64,000 nt of DNA from Dicaeum eximium (Eukaryota > Chordata > Aves > Passeriformes > Dicaeidae). The DNA lies in contig VWZP01008563.1 of NCBI GenBank assembly GCA_013396995.1, positions 452,392 through 516,391 of the forward strand. The letters run 5' to 3'. The notes beneath the pieces are model-generated. The model worked only from the letters and a program-made list of their open reading frames with translations. It did not search any database and was not told the DNA's origin. Made by a program: the position numbers and the translations under genes. This document shows, piece by piece, positions 35,201 to 47,200 of this stretch (within the stretch, counting starts at the first letter, position 1; every line of letters starts with the position of its first letter).

Positions 35201-38200
35201 ACACAGCTGGAGGCACATTTTCCTGCAAAGCTCCTAACTGTGCTCTGGGGACGTGTGAAGGGAATTTTATTTGCCCACTTCCCAATTAAGTGACATTTTA
35301 TGGATAAATCAAGGCAGGGTCCCCAGTCTGCACCATTAACCTGCTCCTGTGGGTTGGGAAATGGGATGTTCCTCCCTTTCCCAGCTCCTTCTGATCTCAC
35401 AGATGACAGGAGGAGTTTTTTTTGGGGCTCACCCATTGGGTCCCTTCAGAGGGCCACTAAGAAAGCTCTGGGTTGCAAAGAGCAAAAGAAGAAAACAGAA
35501 GCAGCCTTTAAATCCACCCAGCAATGCAGAAATCACATTTAATTTCCTCTCCTCTCTCCCTAGCACAGGCTGAGCTGGGTTCAGGGGCAGGCAGGTTAAG
35601 AGGAACAGGGCTTGGAATGCAGGGGTCAGCTGTGAGCCAGGAGTGTGACAGCCACAGGGGCAGCAGCTGTCACTCACAGACATTTAGGGGCACAAGAAAA
35701 ATGCCCTGAGGACACAAAACTTTGGCTTCAGCCACCCTTTCTTACAGAAGAGCTGGAGAGATGAGCAACTTGAACCAGCCCAAGCTGAGGCACATCCTCC
35801 CCTCACCCCCAGCAGTCGGGGTCTGATAAACACCAAACTCTTCATTACTGCAGCGAGCAGTATTTCAGTTTGACACTGCATTTTCAAACTGGAAACAAAG
35901 CACTTCAAAGGCCTCATGCTGGCTGGGTTTTCATCCAGCAGATCTGCACACCACGAGCTGTGGGGAGCCCAGCTCAGGCACAGCCCAGGGCAGGGCTGAG
36001 CCCATTTCTGACCTGACATTTAGACTGCTCAAACCTTCTCCTCTGCAAATCCGAGGCAGGCAGGTTTCTATGGAAACTTGGATGCATAGCTGAAGTGTTT
36101 TTGGCCAACAGGATTTGCCCATACCATGAAGGGAAAGAAATCTGCCTTTGTTCTGACTCTAACAGCAAATGAATATTCAGTTCTGGCTGCTGCCCCCTGA
36201 CTGATGCCCTCTGGACAGGCAGCATATTTCACATGCTCTGAAATGTGTTTGTGCTGCTCCTGATGAAAGCCTGGGCTCCAAACACTGGGTTGAACCCAGA
36301 GAGGTGAGGAGCAGCTGAACTGCCCACAAATTAAGGCCCAATAGCTCTGAAATCAGTAAATCTGATCAGTAAATCACCAGGTTTGGCCCAGCAGAGATCA
36401 ATAAGGGATACCCAGGATGGCTGTGAAGAAGAGGAGGATGAAGGAGGGGCAGCACACCAATCAGTGACACACAATTAGTGCCTCATTAAGCATTTTGGCG
36501 TTCACCATTCATCTCCCTGGTGCAGATCAGAGGAATCAATCCATAAAACATCAGCATGGCCACTAACCCAGGCTGCCAGCCCTGTGACTCAGTAAATGCA
36601 GCACCTGGCTGGGACACACACTCACTTTCTCCCAGGGTCTTCTGCAGGAGGTCGTGCTTGGCCTGGAGCTTGGTGATCAGGTTCCTGCCTTCCAGGTACT
36701 CCTTCATTTTCTGTGGGAAAAAACAGGGTGGTGAGTGGACAATTCGTTTCTCTGGTCAAGTCTTTGCTGGACTGTGAACAGGAGGGCAGAGTGACACTGA
36801 ATTGGCAATTACAGAGTGACACTGAACTTGCAGTTATAGAATAACACTGAATTTGCAGAGTGATGCTGAATTTGCAGTTAGAGTGGCACCAAATTTACAG
36901 TTATAGAGTGACCCTGAATTTGCAGTTGCAGAGTGACTCTGAATTTACAGAGTGACACTGAATTTACAGAGTGACTTTGAATTTGCAGTGACTCTGAATT
37001 CTCAGAGTGACTCTGAATTTACAGAGTGACACTGAATTTACAGTGACTTTGAATTTGCAGTGACTCTGAATTTACAGTGACTCTGAATTTACAGAGTGAC
37101 ACTGAATTTACAGTGACTTTGAATTTACAGTGACTCTGAATTTACAGAGTGACACTGAATTTACAGAGTGACTTTGAATTTGCAGTGACTCTGAATTCTC
37201 AGAGTGACTCTGAATTTGCAGTTAAGAGTGACACTGAATTTACAATTATAGAATGACACTGAATTTGCAGAGTGACACCGAAATTTACAGTGACACAATA
37301 ACTCTGAAATTCATGCTTAAAGCCTGAACTAAGTCCTGGCTTATGTATCTGGCCAAGCCTAAAGCCCAGGCCAGTCACATTTCGAGCCCAACCAAGCTTG
37401 GATCAACAATCTCTGGGGCCTTTTCCAACTTTAACAATTCTGAAATTCTGTGAATTCTCATCTGCAGGGCGATTTCCACTGTTGCACTGTGGGATCAGCT
37501 GAATGTTTGGCATCTCTGGAGCCACCAGAGGAGCTGTCACCCAGGCTGGGCAGGCTCTGGGTGCTCTGAATGAGCAATCTGTCTGAAGCAGCTAAAAGGC
37601 TGCTACTGTGCTGATTCTCTCACTTAACCTCTCTCACCCCACTTTACTTGTCAAACCCTGTCTGCCTCCCTGCTGGATGATCCACAGGGGCACGGGACAA
37701 AACAAATAAAGATAATTTTGTTAAAAATTATTGAAGTTCAGATTTACTCTGGCAGGGGAATATTGGACAGCCAGGCAGGTGTTTTTCCCACTGCTCCCTG
37801 ATTTTCCACAGCTCTGCAAATCCTGGGTTTGTATTTTTTTTTTCTTTTTTTTTGCAGCTCTTTCATCTCTTATCTTGCAGTTCAGAGCAGTTTTATTTAT
37901 CTTCACTGAGCTGCAGCATGTGAAATGCTTTGCTGTACAGGGGCTGTCCACATTATAAATGGCACATGTTTGCACTTAAAAAGACAAACTCTGCAAATAT
38001 CACAGAGCACTCCTTGGAATCCTGAGAGATCTCGAAAATTCAGCCAGCAGAACGAGCACAGAGAGAGGATCCTTATCTAGTAATGAAATGTTCTTGCTAT
38101 AATCAAAGCCTCAAATGGGTTTAGGGGGGAAGGGACCTCAAAGCTCATCCAGCTCCATGGCAGGGACACTTTTCACCATCCCAGGCTGCTCCAAGCCCTG

Positions 38201-41200
38201 TCCAGTCTGGCCTTGGACACTTCCAGCCTCCTTCCAGGTCTGATCTGCACAGTAAGACTGCAAATCCTTGAGGTAAAAATTGGTATTTTTAACAAGAAGA
38301 GAGCCTGGACCCCGCTTGGCCTTTACAGGAGCAGCCTCTGTGCAGGATGGAAAGAGTCAAGGTAGGAATATACACATAAATAAATAAAAGAAATATATAT
38401 ATACACTGAGGCAGTAGTGAGGGTGAGGGAAAACCTTCCAGGAACCAACCAAGCTTCCCCTGAGGGCTCCCCAGCCCTGGTGTGCACTGACACAACAAAC
38501 AAAAATGGCTTTAATTAACTGCCAAAAGCCCGTGTTTTATGTCCCCTCGCTTGACAACATTGAAAGAAACATTTCACAAGAATTAAGTCCCTTTGGAAAG
38601 TCTCAGCATTTCCTGCTTCCTTTATTAATATTTCAATTTTTTTGTTGTTGTTTTGGAAGAAAACAGGAAGTGCCCTCACCAGCAGGAAACAGATTATTCC
38701 AGTCTGGAGATACTCCAGTGAGAATCCTTCCACTAAATTCCCATCATTGTATTTACCCAAGAGCTCTGCCTAGGAATGCAGCACGTGGAATTTCCTCCTT
38801 CAGTCACATTAATATGGAATATTCTCTTAAATCAGCGTTTTTCTTCCAGCTCCTATCCCCCAGCACTCAGCACATCACGAGGTAAAAGGGAATTAAATCT
38901 CAATTCTGCGCTGCACTTTGTTTTTTATCCCCTGCACAAAGCTCTGCCCTCAAGCCTCATTAATACCCATCAGAGGGCTTTGTGAGGCACTGAAAAAGCT
39001 GCTCCTCTGAGATTCAGAGCTGCAAATCCTTATCAAGGCCATTTATAAGCCTGGTCCATAGCAGATCAATCCAGCATCTGATCAGGCTGCTTAGAGAGGG
39101 TCTCTCTCTGACACCACACCAACACCATGAAATGGAGAAATCTCCCATCCAAACTGAGCCCTGGATTCCTCCTTCTCCTGTCTGAACTCCAAATAGCTCT
39201 CTCCAGAGAGGGAGTGCTCAGAGTTCAATTAGAAATCACTTTTCTAGTTCCATAACCCTGGGCAGGGTGGTCAATCCTGCCTTAATTGAAGCAGCTTCTC
39301 CACCCACTTCTCTCAATAGGCAGATTCACCTTCAGTGAAGGATTTTGGATTTTTGGAAGCCAAGGCCTAATGATCCATCCTGCCAAGTTAGTGCCATTTG
39401 CACTGAAAATTCTGATTTTTAACAAGCAACACCATTCTGGGAAGAAGAAGGTGAAGGATGCCCAAAGGAATGACAAATTAACCAGGGTAAGATCCATGAT
39501 TTTCATCTGCAACTCCGAAATATTTTGTAACTGGAAACAAATTCAACAGTTTAACATAAATCTGATGTAGGAAAAAGACACACAGTCTGGCATGAAATTC
39601 AATATCAAAAAGCTCTTAGCATCTTGTAAAAAAAACACTGACTCAATGAAAAGCTTATGCAGGCTGAAATTGTAAGATGATAACAAAAAATGAAAGAGCT
39701 AAACATTCTTTTAGTTTGCACCAGTTTTGAAATTTCATGTTTACAAGCTATTAAGTTCTTTCTCAGAAAATGTCTTTTGAGACGCAGAAGGAATCAAATT
39801 TGCCATGATTTACCCACAGACTACGTTTGAATCAACAGAAATATCCCAAAATATTTCCAGAGAATTGAGAGCACACATTTCTAAACCCCAACACGCTTCC
39901 TCTGCTTGCCCAAAACCAGCCAGAGAAGTGATTTTTGTTAGACAAGAGCATCACTTTGCACTCTGTTGTGAGGATAATTCTGAGTAGATCACATTGAAGA
40001 TTACAGAATCATGGAATGGGCTGGGTTGGGAAGGATCCTAAAGATCATCCAGGGCATGGGCAGGGACACTTTCCACCATCCCAGGCTGCTCCAAGCCTCT
40101 CCTTGCCTTGGGCACCTCCAGGGATGGGGCAGCCACAGCTGCACCAGGGCCTCACCACCCTCAGAGGGGAGAATTCCCCAAAAGAGAAAGAAAAAACCCT
40201 AAATCCCTCCGAATCAGCCCCTTACTGTGAAGTAGAACTGCTCAGTCTCCTGCTGGTTTGCCCTTCTCTTGGCAATGCTGGGCTTGCTCATGAACGTTTC
40301 CGACACCGTGGATTTCACGGACTCCATGGAGTTGCTGTACTGGAAGCAGTCAGAGACATCAAAGTCCTCGATGGTGACAATGTCCTGGATTGTCTGCAGC
40401 GTGGCCTCCATCGTCTTCTTCACCTGCCCAGCAAGGAGGAGAGAACTCAAAACCTCAAGGTTTTATGTTGGAAGTAAACAAGAGAGGTAGCGAAGTCCCC
40501 CGGAGCACTTTGCTAATAAACAGATATTACTGGTTTCACACCCTGTGTGCTGTAATTAATTCTGGCTCATTAACAGCACAGTCCGTGCAAGCAGAGAGCT
40601 GGCAGCACCCTGAACCTGCCAGGACTCTGTGCCAGGATCACAGTTGTGATCTCACGGGCTGGGATCAGGAGGAGATGGAAAGAAATTTAACCTCAAAGCA
40701 AAGAAAGCTGGAACAAAGATTCCCTAATTGTCTTCTGCAACTGCATCCACTGGGCACCAAATGCTAATTACAAACAGGACTCTGCTGCACTGTGCATTTT
40801 TACTGAAGGCCAGAATCAACTTTCCAGACATCAAAGGGGTTGCAAATTTTGCCCCAAAGTTCCTGAACACAGAGTTGCAGAGATCAGATCCTCATTCCTG
40901 TCATCTTCTCATCTTGGACAGCCAATTAAACAAAAATCACTTTAACTCAGGTTATGCAAACTACTTCAAAACATTAAATTCCTCTTTTTCCCTTTGCTAT
41001 CCAAATTCAACTTTGGCAACACAGCTAGCCTTATCAAGTGAAGGATGGGAAGAGAGATATGGGAGGGTATTTTAAAGGATTCTCTCCATAACCCAACTTT
41101 CCTGTGACATCACACTATAACTAACACACAAGATGCTTTGGCCTTGAATTTTACCACAAGTGTTACCAAAAAAGGCTCACAACAACCAGATTCTTCCACC

Positions 41201-44200
41201 ATCAGTGCCCAGTAACCACTGGAAGTGGCCAAGCAGGGGTTGCTGAATTTTGGTTATTAACTGACCTCTTCATTTTCAATCTTGAGCGTGGACAAGCGGG
41301 ACTGCAGCTGCTGACACCTCTGCACCAGCTCACTCTGCACGGGCTGCTGGGCACAGAGCTGAGACTCCTGCAGGGAAACAGCCCAGCACAGCAATTACTC
41401 ACTTATTTACCAGACACAAACATTCTCTGAAGTGCTGAACGGTAAAACTCGGTAAACCTGGATTAAAGCAGAGGAGAAGGGCTCTGCCAGACTGCAGTTC
41501 CCTCCCTGAGAGGATGGGACAGCGAGCAGGGAGGATGGCAACACCAAAGAGGAGCCAGAGAACATCAGCTGCTTTCAGCCTTGGGGATTAACCTGTAGGC
41601 TGAAGGAAAGTGTTCCCCACTCACATTTAATATTAAACCTAATTAAGCATTTTCACTTCCAGTGAAGGGCCAAGGATCAGGATCAGCTCAGATTTAACAG
41701 CAGCACTTGCTCCTTTGCACAGAACCTTTGGGGTTGCAGGGGACCTTTGGAGATCACCCACCTCTGAGAGCCAAAAAAGTCAAACTTAGATACCTCTGCC
41801 ACGAGCCTCTCTTAACCTCTACACCATCTCCCACCTCTCAGGCTCCCAGAAGAGCCAACCAGGCAGCCCTGGAGGGGTGAATTTCCCAAAACCCAGGGCA
41901 TTAAGCGGGCAGAGCTGCAGGAGGGAGCCCCACTGACCATGTCCCCCATGTGTGGCTGGAACTCGAACTTCATGGGCGGGCAGAAGACGTTGTTGTACAT
42001 CTCCATCAGCCTCTGCTTGTCGCTGTTGGCGTCCAGGTTCTCCACGGCGTTCTCGATGGCGTCCAGGCCCTCGTGCTTGGACTGCTCCAGGTTCAGCTCG
42101 GCCGACAGGAACGTCCTCAGGGCTCGGTTCAGGCTGGCGTGGTAGCCCAGGTCACAGCACTGCTGGAAATCACACACAGGCCCAGGTGAATGCAGGCAAT
42201 GGAGCTCCACAGTGGGAGGCTGAATGCTTCCAAAGTTCCTCCCAAGGGAAGGGATGACCTTTATATTATTATTCTTTATATTATTATTATNATTATTAAT
42301 TTTAATTATTTACCTTTATTATAATTATTTGATGTGTATATTTGTTATTATTAATTTGAATTATTTATCTGTATTATGATTGTTATTTATAGTTATGCTT
42401 TATTATTATTATTATTATTGTTAGTGTTGTTATTATTATTGTTATTATTATTATTTTAGATTCACGTCTACACAGGATGCCAGCATCAAATAAACTTTCA
42501 AGACAGAGTTTCACTATCTGTTGATGTCTCTCTTCATTCCCTGGATATTTATCTTTAATCCCTGCTGAAATTGAAAAGTAGAAAATGCTCTTGGGCCAAA
42601 ATTCGGCTGGAGTCAAATATTTCCAGTGTCTAGAGGGAATCTCTTCTTTTATGTTTAAAGAGAAGTTGGTTTCAGTAATGTTAGGTACCTTCCAATCAGG
42701 ATTAAAATCACACCCTTTTATATATTATATAAATTATATAATACATATTATGTAATAAATAATATATATTTATTATATAAATTTATATATTATATAAAAT
42801 ATAACAGATATATTATTTATCTATATTATTTCTATAATCCTTGTAGTTCACCCAGGGAATGTCAGCCCTTTTTAATTCCCCCTAGGTGAGGGGGATCTGC
42901 CTCCAGTTCCTGAAGGACGTGGGACAGGGGAGCCTGCACGGAGTCTCAGAGACCAGGAGTTGTATAAATGGGGAGCAAATTGTGGTTTTTTGTCATTTTC
43001 TGGCTGGCACGGAGGTCCCACAACTCCCACTGTCTGCACAGAGCACCTCAGCCTGTAACCCCATGCAAATTTTATCACCATGTTATAATTATATAGTTTA
43101 AATTGTAAGCTATATTATAAGCTTAAATGATTATAACAGTTTGTGGAGTTTTCATGGAGTTTTAGGAACTCATTTTTCATGGAGTACTAGAGGCTCATTT
43201 CACCCAAAAATGAAGTGGTGATGTTTAACAGCAGGGCAGTGAATTTCCCTAAATTCTAACCTGACTTTTAGGGGTCTTGTTCCTATCCTTAAATATCCTA
43301 AAAATCCTTAAAGGATTTATTTAAGGATTCCAAAACCCTTAAATAACATCACTCAAAGGAAGAGGAGAGCAAGGCACTGAAGTGCTATCAGAGGGACAAG
43401 ACTCAGGATTTGGATCATCTACAAAGGCCAATCTGCACCCAAATAATTCCAGAATTCCAGCGAACTTTCACTCTGTGTACTTCTGGAAGGAGGAGCACGA
43501 CATGAAAACAGAGCCATCCAAAAAAAAAAAGGCAGCAGCCACCAGTTGGGATGATTTCACTGCTGGGGTGAAGCAGAAGAGCAAAAAAACTTTGAAGCAA
43601 GAAGTGGTTATGGTGAAGAATTTCCTGGCTGGGGCTGACACTGGGGTGATGTCACTGGGACACAACCAAGCAGTTTCATTTCCCCCACGGCTGCAGAGCC
43701 AAGTTTTCATCTTTCAGCAGGGGGGGGATAAAAAGGAGCTTTTCATTAGCAGGAGATCAGAACCAGCCTGGATTTTTCAGCCGTCTCATAAAGTGAGCAA
43801 GAAGGAGCCCACCTTGGAATGACAAGATTACATCCACGAGGAGAATATTCCAAAAAGGAAAGAAAAAGAGACCATCTGCTTGATTGCTGTGCTGCTCTGT
43901 AAGCAAAATTCCCATGAAAACTCCTCCTCACCCCTCATTTGGGTCTCATCACTGTCATTGTTTGCAAACGCAGAGGAAAAAAGGAAAGGGAAAAAAAGAA
44001 GGAGGGGTGGGGGGAGAGGGAAGAGAAGCTGCTGGACCATTCCCTGCTCCCACAGAATTCCTGCCACCGAGGGCTGGAAGCCTGGCTCTTGTGCCAAGCA
44101 AGCTGTGGCAGGTGTGGAGCCTTGGAAAAAAGAGCTGCAGTTGCTGTTGGGCTGCAGGCAGAGAATTCAGGGACTTTACATTCAATCAGAGAAGAACAAA

Positions 44201-47200
44201 ACCAGCCAAGCCAAAAAAAAAAAAAACCAAAAAAAAAAAAAACCCCAAAATAATCCAAACCAAAACAAAAGAGGCTTGATTGAGAATCTGCACGTGTGGA
44301 GCAGCCGTGGATCAAGAGGCACTCAGAGCTTCTGCTCATTCTGCAGGGCTGGGGGGAAAGATGGGACCAGGACCAGGACCAGGACCAGGACCAGGACCAG
44401 GACCAGGACCAGGACCAGGACCAGGACCAGGACCAGGATCAGCTCAGATTTAACAGCAGCACTCACTCACTCCTCTCCACAGAATCTTTGGGGTTGCAAG
44501 GGAGCTGTGGAGATCAGCCAGGCCAAGGCAGGGTCACCTGGAGGTGACACAGGGACACGTCCAGGTGGGTTTGGGGTGTCTGCAGAGAGGGAAACTCCAG
44601 GAGCTCCCTGGGCAGCAGCTCCAGGGCTCTGCCACCCTCGTGGACAGAAGCTCCTCCTCATGGTGAGGTGGAATTCCTTGTGCTGCAGTTTGTCACTCCC
44701 TGTCCTGTGGCTGAACAGAGCCTGGCACCACCCTGACACCCCTTGGGGAGATCTGTATGGATTGATGAGAGATTTTATGGATTGATGGGAGATTTGTATG
44801 GACTGATGGGACATTTTATGGATTGATGGGAGATTTTATGGATTGATGGAGTATTTTATGGATTGATGGGATACTTTATGGACTGATGGGACCCCCTCTC
44901 AGCCTTCCCTTCTCCAGCCCCCCAGTCTCTCCTCACCAGGGGGATGCTCCAGACCCCAAATCCTCCCCGTGGGTTCTGCTGGGCCCTCTCCAGCAGCTCC
45001 TTGTCCTTCCTCAGCTGCAGAGCCCCGAACTGGACACAGTTCCTGCTGTGGGACAGGTGCTTGTGCACCCTCCCAGTGGGACCAGTTTGCCCTCCCAGTG
45101 TCCCCAGAAGTGCACTGGGAGGACTGGGAATCCTCAGGGGAGTTGTTGTGTCAGGCCCCACCTCGCTCAGGCAGAATGTGTTGGCTCTTTGCTACTAAAG
45201 CCACTGACAGAAAACATTTCCCAGCCCACTCCCCCACTTTAAAGGGTTTTTTGGGTTTTTTTTTAAGTCCAGTGTTCCATGTTTATAAATGCACCAGTCC
45301 TGCCATCCCTTTTCTGGGTTATATAAATGTTTGATGGAATCGTTCTCGAAGGAAATCAATTTTTTATAAGAATTTAATGATAACTCATTCAAATTCACTT
45401 CCCAACATGACAGCTGATTAACCCTTTGCCAGTTAGCTTTCAAACTGGCCTCAAAAATAGAAGATTTAAAGGGGGAAAAGCCCTTTGTTTTAAAATGCAA
45501 TTCCCATTTGGAAGGGGAAGGATGAGATCCTGGATTGAGCAGCCATGGAACACCTACTCCTGGAGGAGCAAAGCAGGCTCTGAGACTCACACACACATTT
45601 TTATCTTTTTTTTTCCCCCCCCAATCCTGTCCTAGTGACCCTTTTATAAATATGAGTTAATGCAAACTTCCCCATTACTGTAATATTTCATTAGCATCAA
45701 AGAGCTGCCTCAGTCCCCAAAGTCAGGAAATTCAAAACTACTGGGCTATGGCAGAAACAATTTATTGCTCTTAACTCTCAACAGAGAATTAACTCCCTGT
45801 TATCCTTCCCTGCACACTGCAGAGGGAACAATGTGCTGGATAAACATGACATTAAACATAAAGTTTAATGCTGTTTGGCCTTACACAATCTCCTTGTAAG
45901 TAACTTTGAAGATTACTTTTATATTATATTTCAAAATTCAATATCACCAAATGATTAGATCGAGGGAAGGCATTACAGCCTGGCTTAAAAATCACATTTT
46001 TATTCAAGTCAGATGGCTCAGATAACCATCACTGGTTATAATTGTTAATTTTCAATCCTTCAGGATCAAAGGCATTAATAAATCTATTTTCACCGTGTCT
46101 TAACAATGAGATAACTGAGCTCCATCTCCTGGGCTCCCAGACAAGTCCCACATTTTTCCATGCCTGAACACAGAGCAGAAAACACTTTCATTTTGAACAT
46201 GATGGGAACTTGGGGAGTTAAACTGAATGCTCCAAGGGCAGGGACTCACCCAGAGCCACGAGGGCTCCTCTGAATTCCCTGGAATTCTGAAGTTTGGATT
46301 CCTGTTCTGCCATGCCCCAGGCACAGCTGGCACTGCCCAGGCAGAGCAGCCCTTCCTCCCAAGCTGGGCAGCCCAGATTTGTCCTGTCCTGCTGAAAACA
46401 CCTCAGCTCTGTGCTGAGAAGTGATTCTGGCCTTGTGGAACCCAAATGGACTCTGTGCTATGAAAATACACCAAGAACACACAACTGAACCAGGCAGCAT
46501 TTGGGGCAAGAATTGAGAGACAGGGCTTTAGGTGAAAAAAATTAAAACTATTAAAACTGTGAAATTAATCCCCATCTTGTAGCTTTGATATAAATACATA
46601 CAGAGAGTTCTAATTTGTTAAAAACCCAGGGCCACGCAATTAAGGTTGAGCAAATGTTAACCAAACCAGGGCTCCTAAAAAGGCAGCAGGAATAAACACA
46701 GCAGGCCTCTCCAGGGCAGCAATCCTGCACATTTGGAAATAGGAGCATTTTTCCAGCCCACTCTCAGTGACAGCCCCGACCTCCAAAGGACAGGTTTAAA
46801 TCAACACCTGGCACAAGAGCACTCCAGGCTGGTTTATCATCAGCTGAATAAATGTATCCTACAGCCTGCTGCTTATTCTAATAGCTGAGTAATTAATAGA
46901 GATCTGAGTGCTCTTTACTGCCTGTGTCTAGAGACTCTCGTGCTCATCACTCCCTGCTCCTCCCCAGCAGCTCCCTCCAGGCTCTGCAGCTCCCAGCAGG
47001 GATGGCCTTGGAAGGGGACAGGACCCACAGAGCCACTGCCCCACACTCTGTGCCCTGGCTGAAGGGGTGGCTCCATCCTTGGCAACAACCTCAGGGTTCT
47101 TGGGACTGGCTTTGCTGAGTTCTCAAAAATCAGAATTTCTGGGGTTTTTTTCGCGGTGTGTATTTACCAAAAGCAGAATTGCTGCCCCCTGAGCGGTGAG

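Larger units (their letters stand above)
36711..40225 (-). other. SRGAP2: SRGAP2 intron between exons 7 and 8
   Basis: Contains a minisatellite at 36781-37300 and CR1 fragments at 38110-38240 and 40000-40185. The rest is AT-rich unique sequence. Confidence 0.75.

Noticed and set aside
43382..43822. Plus-strand open frame of 146 codons in an SRGAP2 intron
   Set aside because: No family resemblance, no splice or promoter context. Includes an A run read as lysines.
43880..44785. Plus-strand open frame of 301 codons
   Set aside because: Kept open by the GGACCA hexamer, which cannot create stops in this frame, and by a CR1 fragment. No domain recognised.
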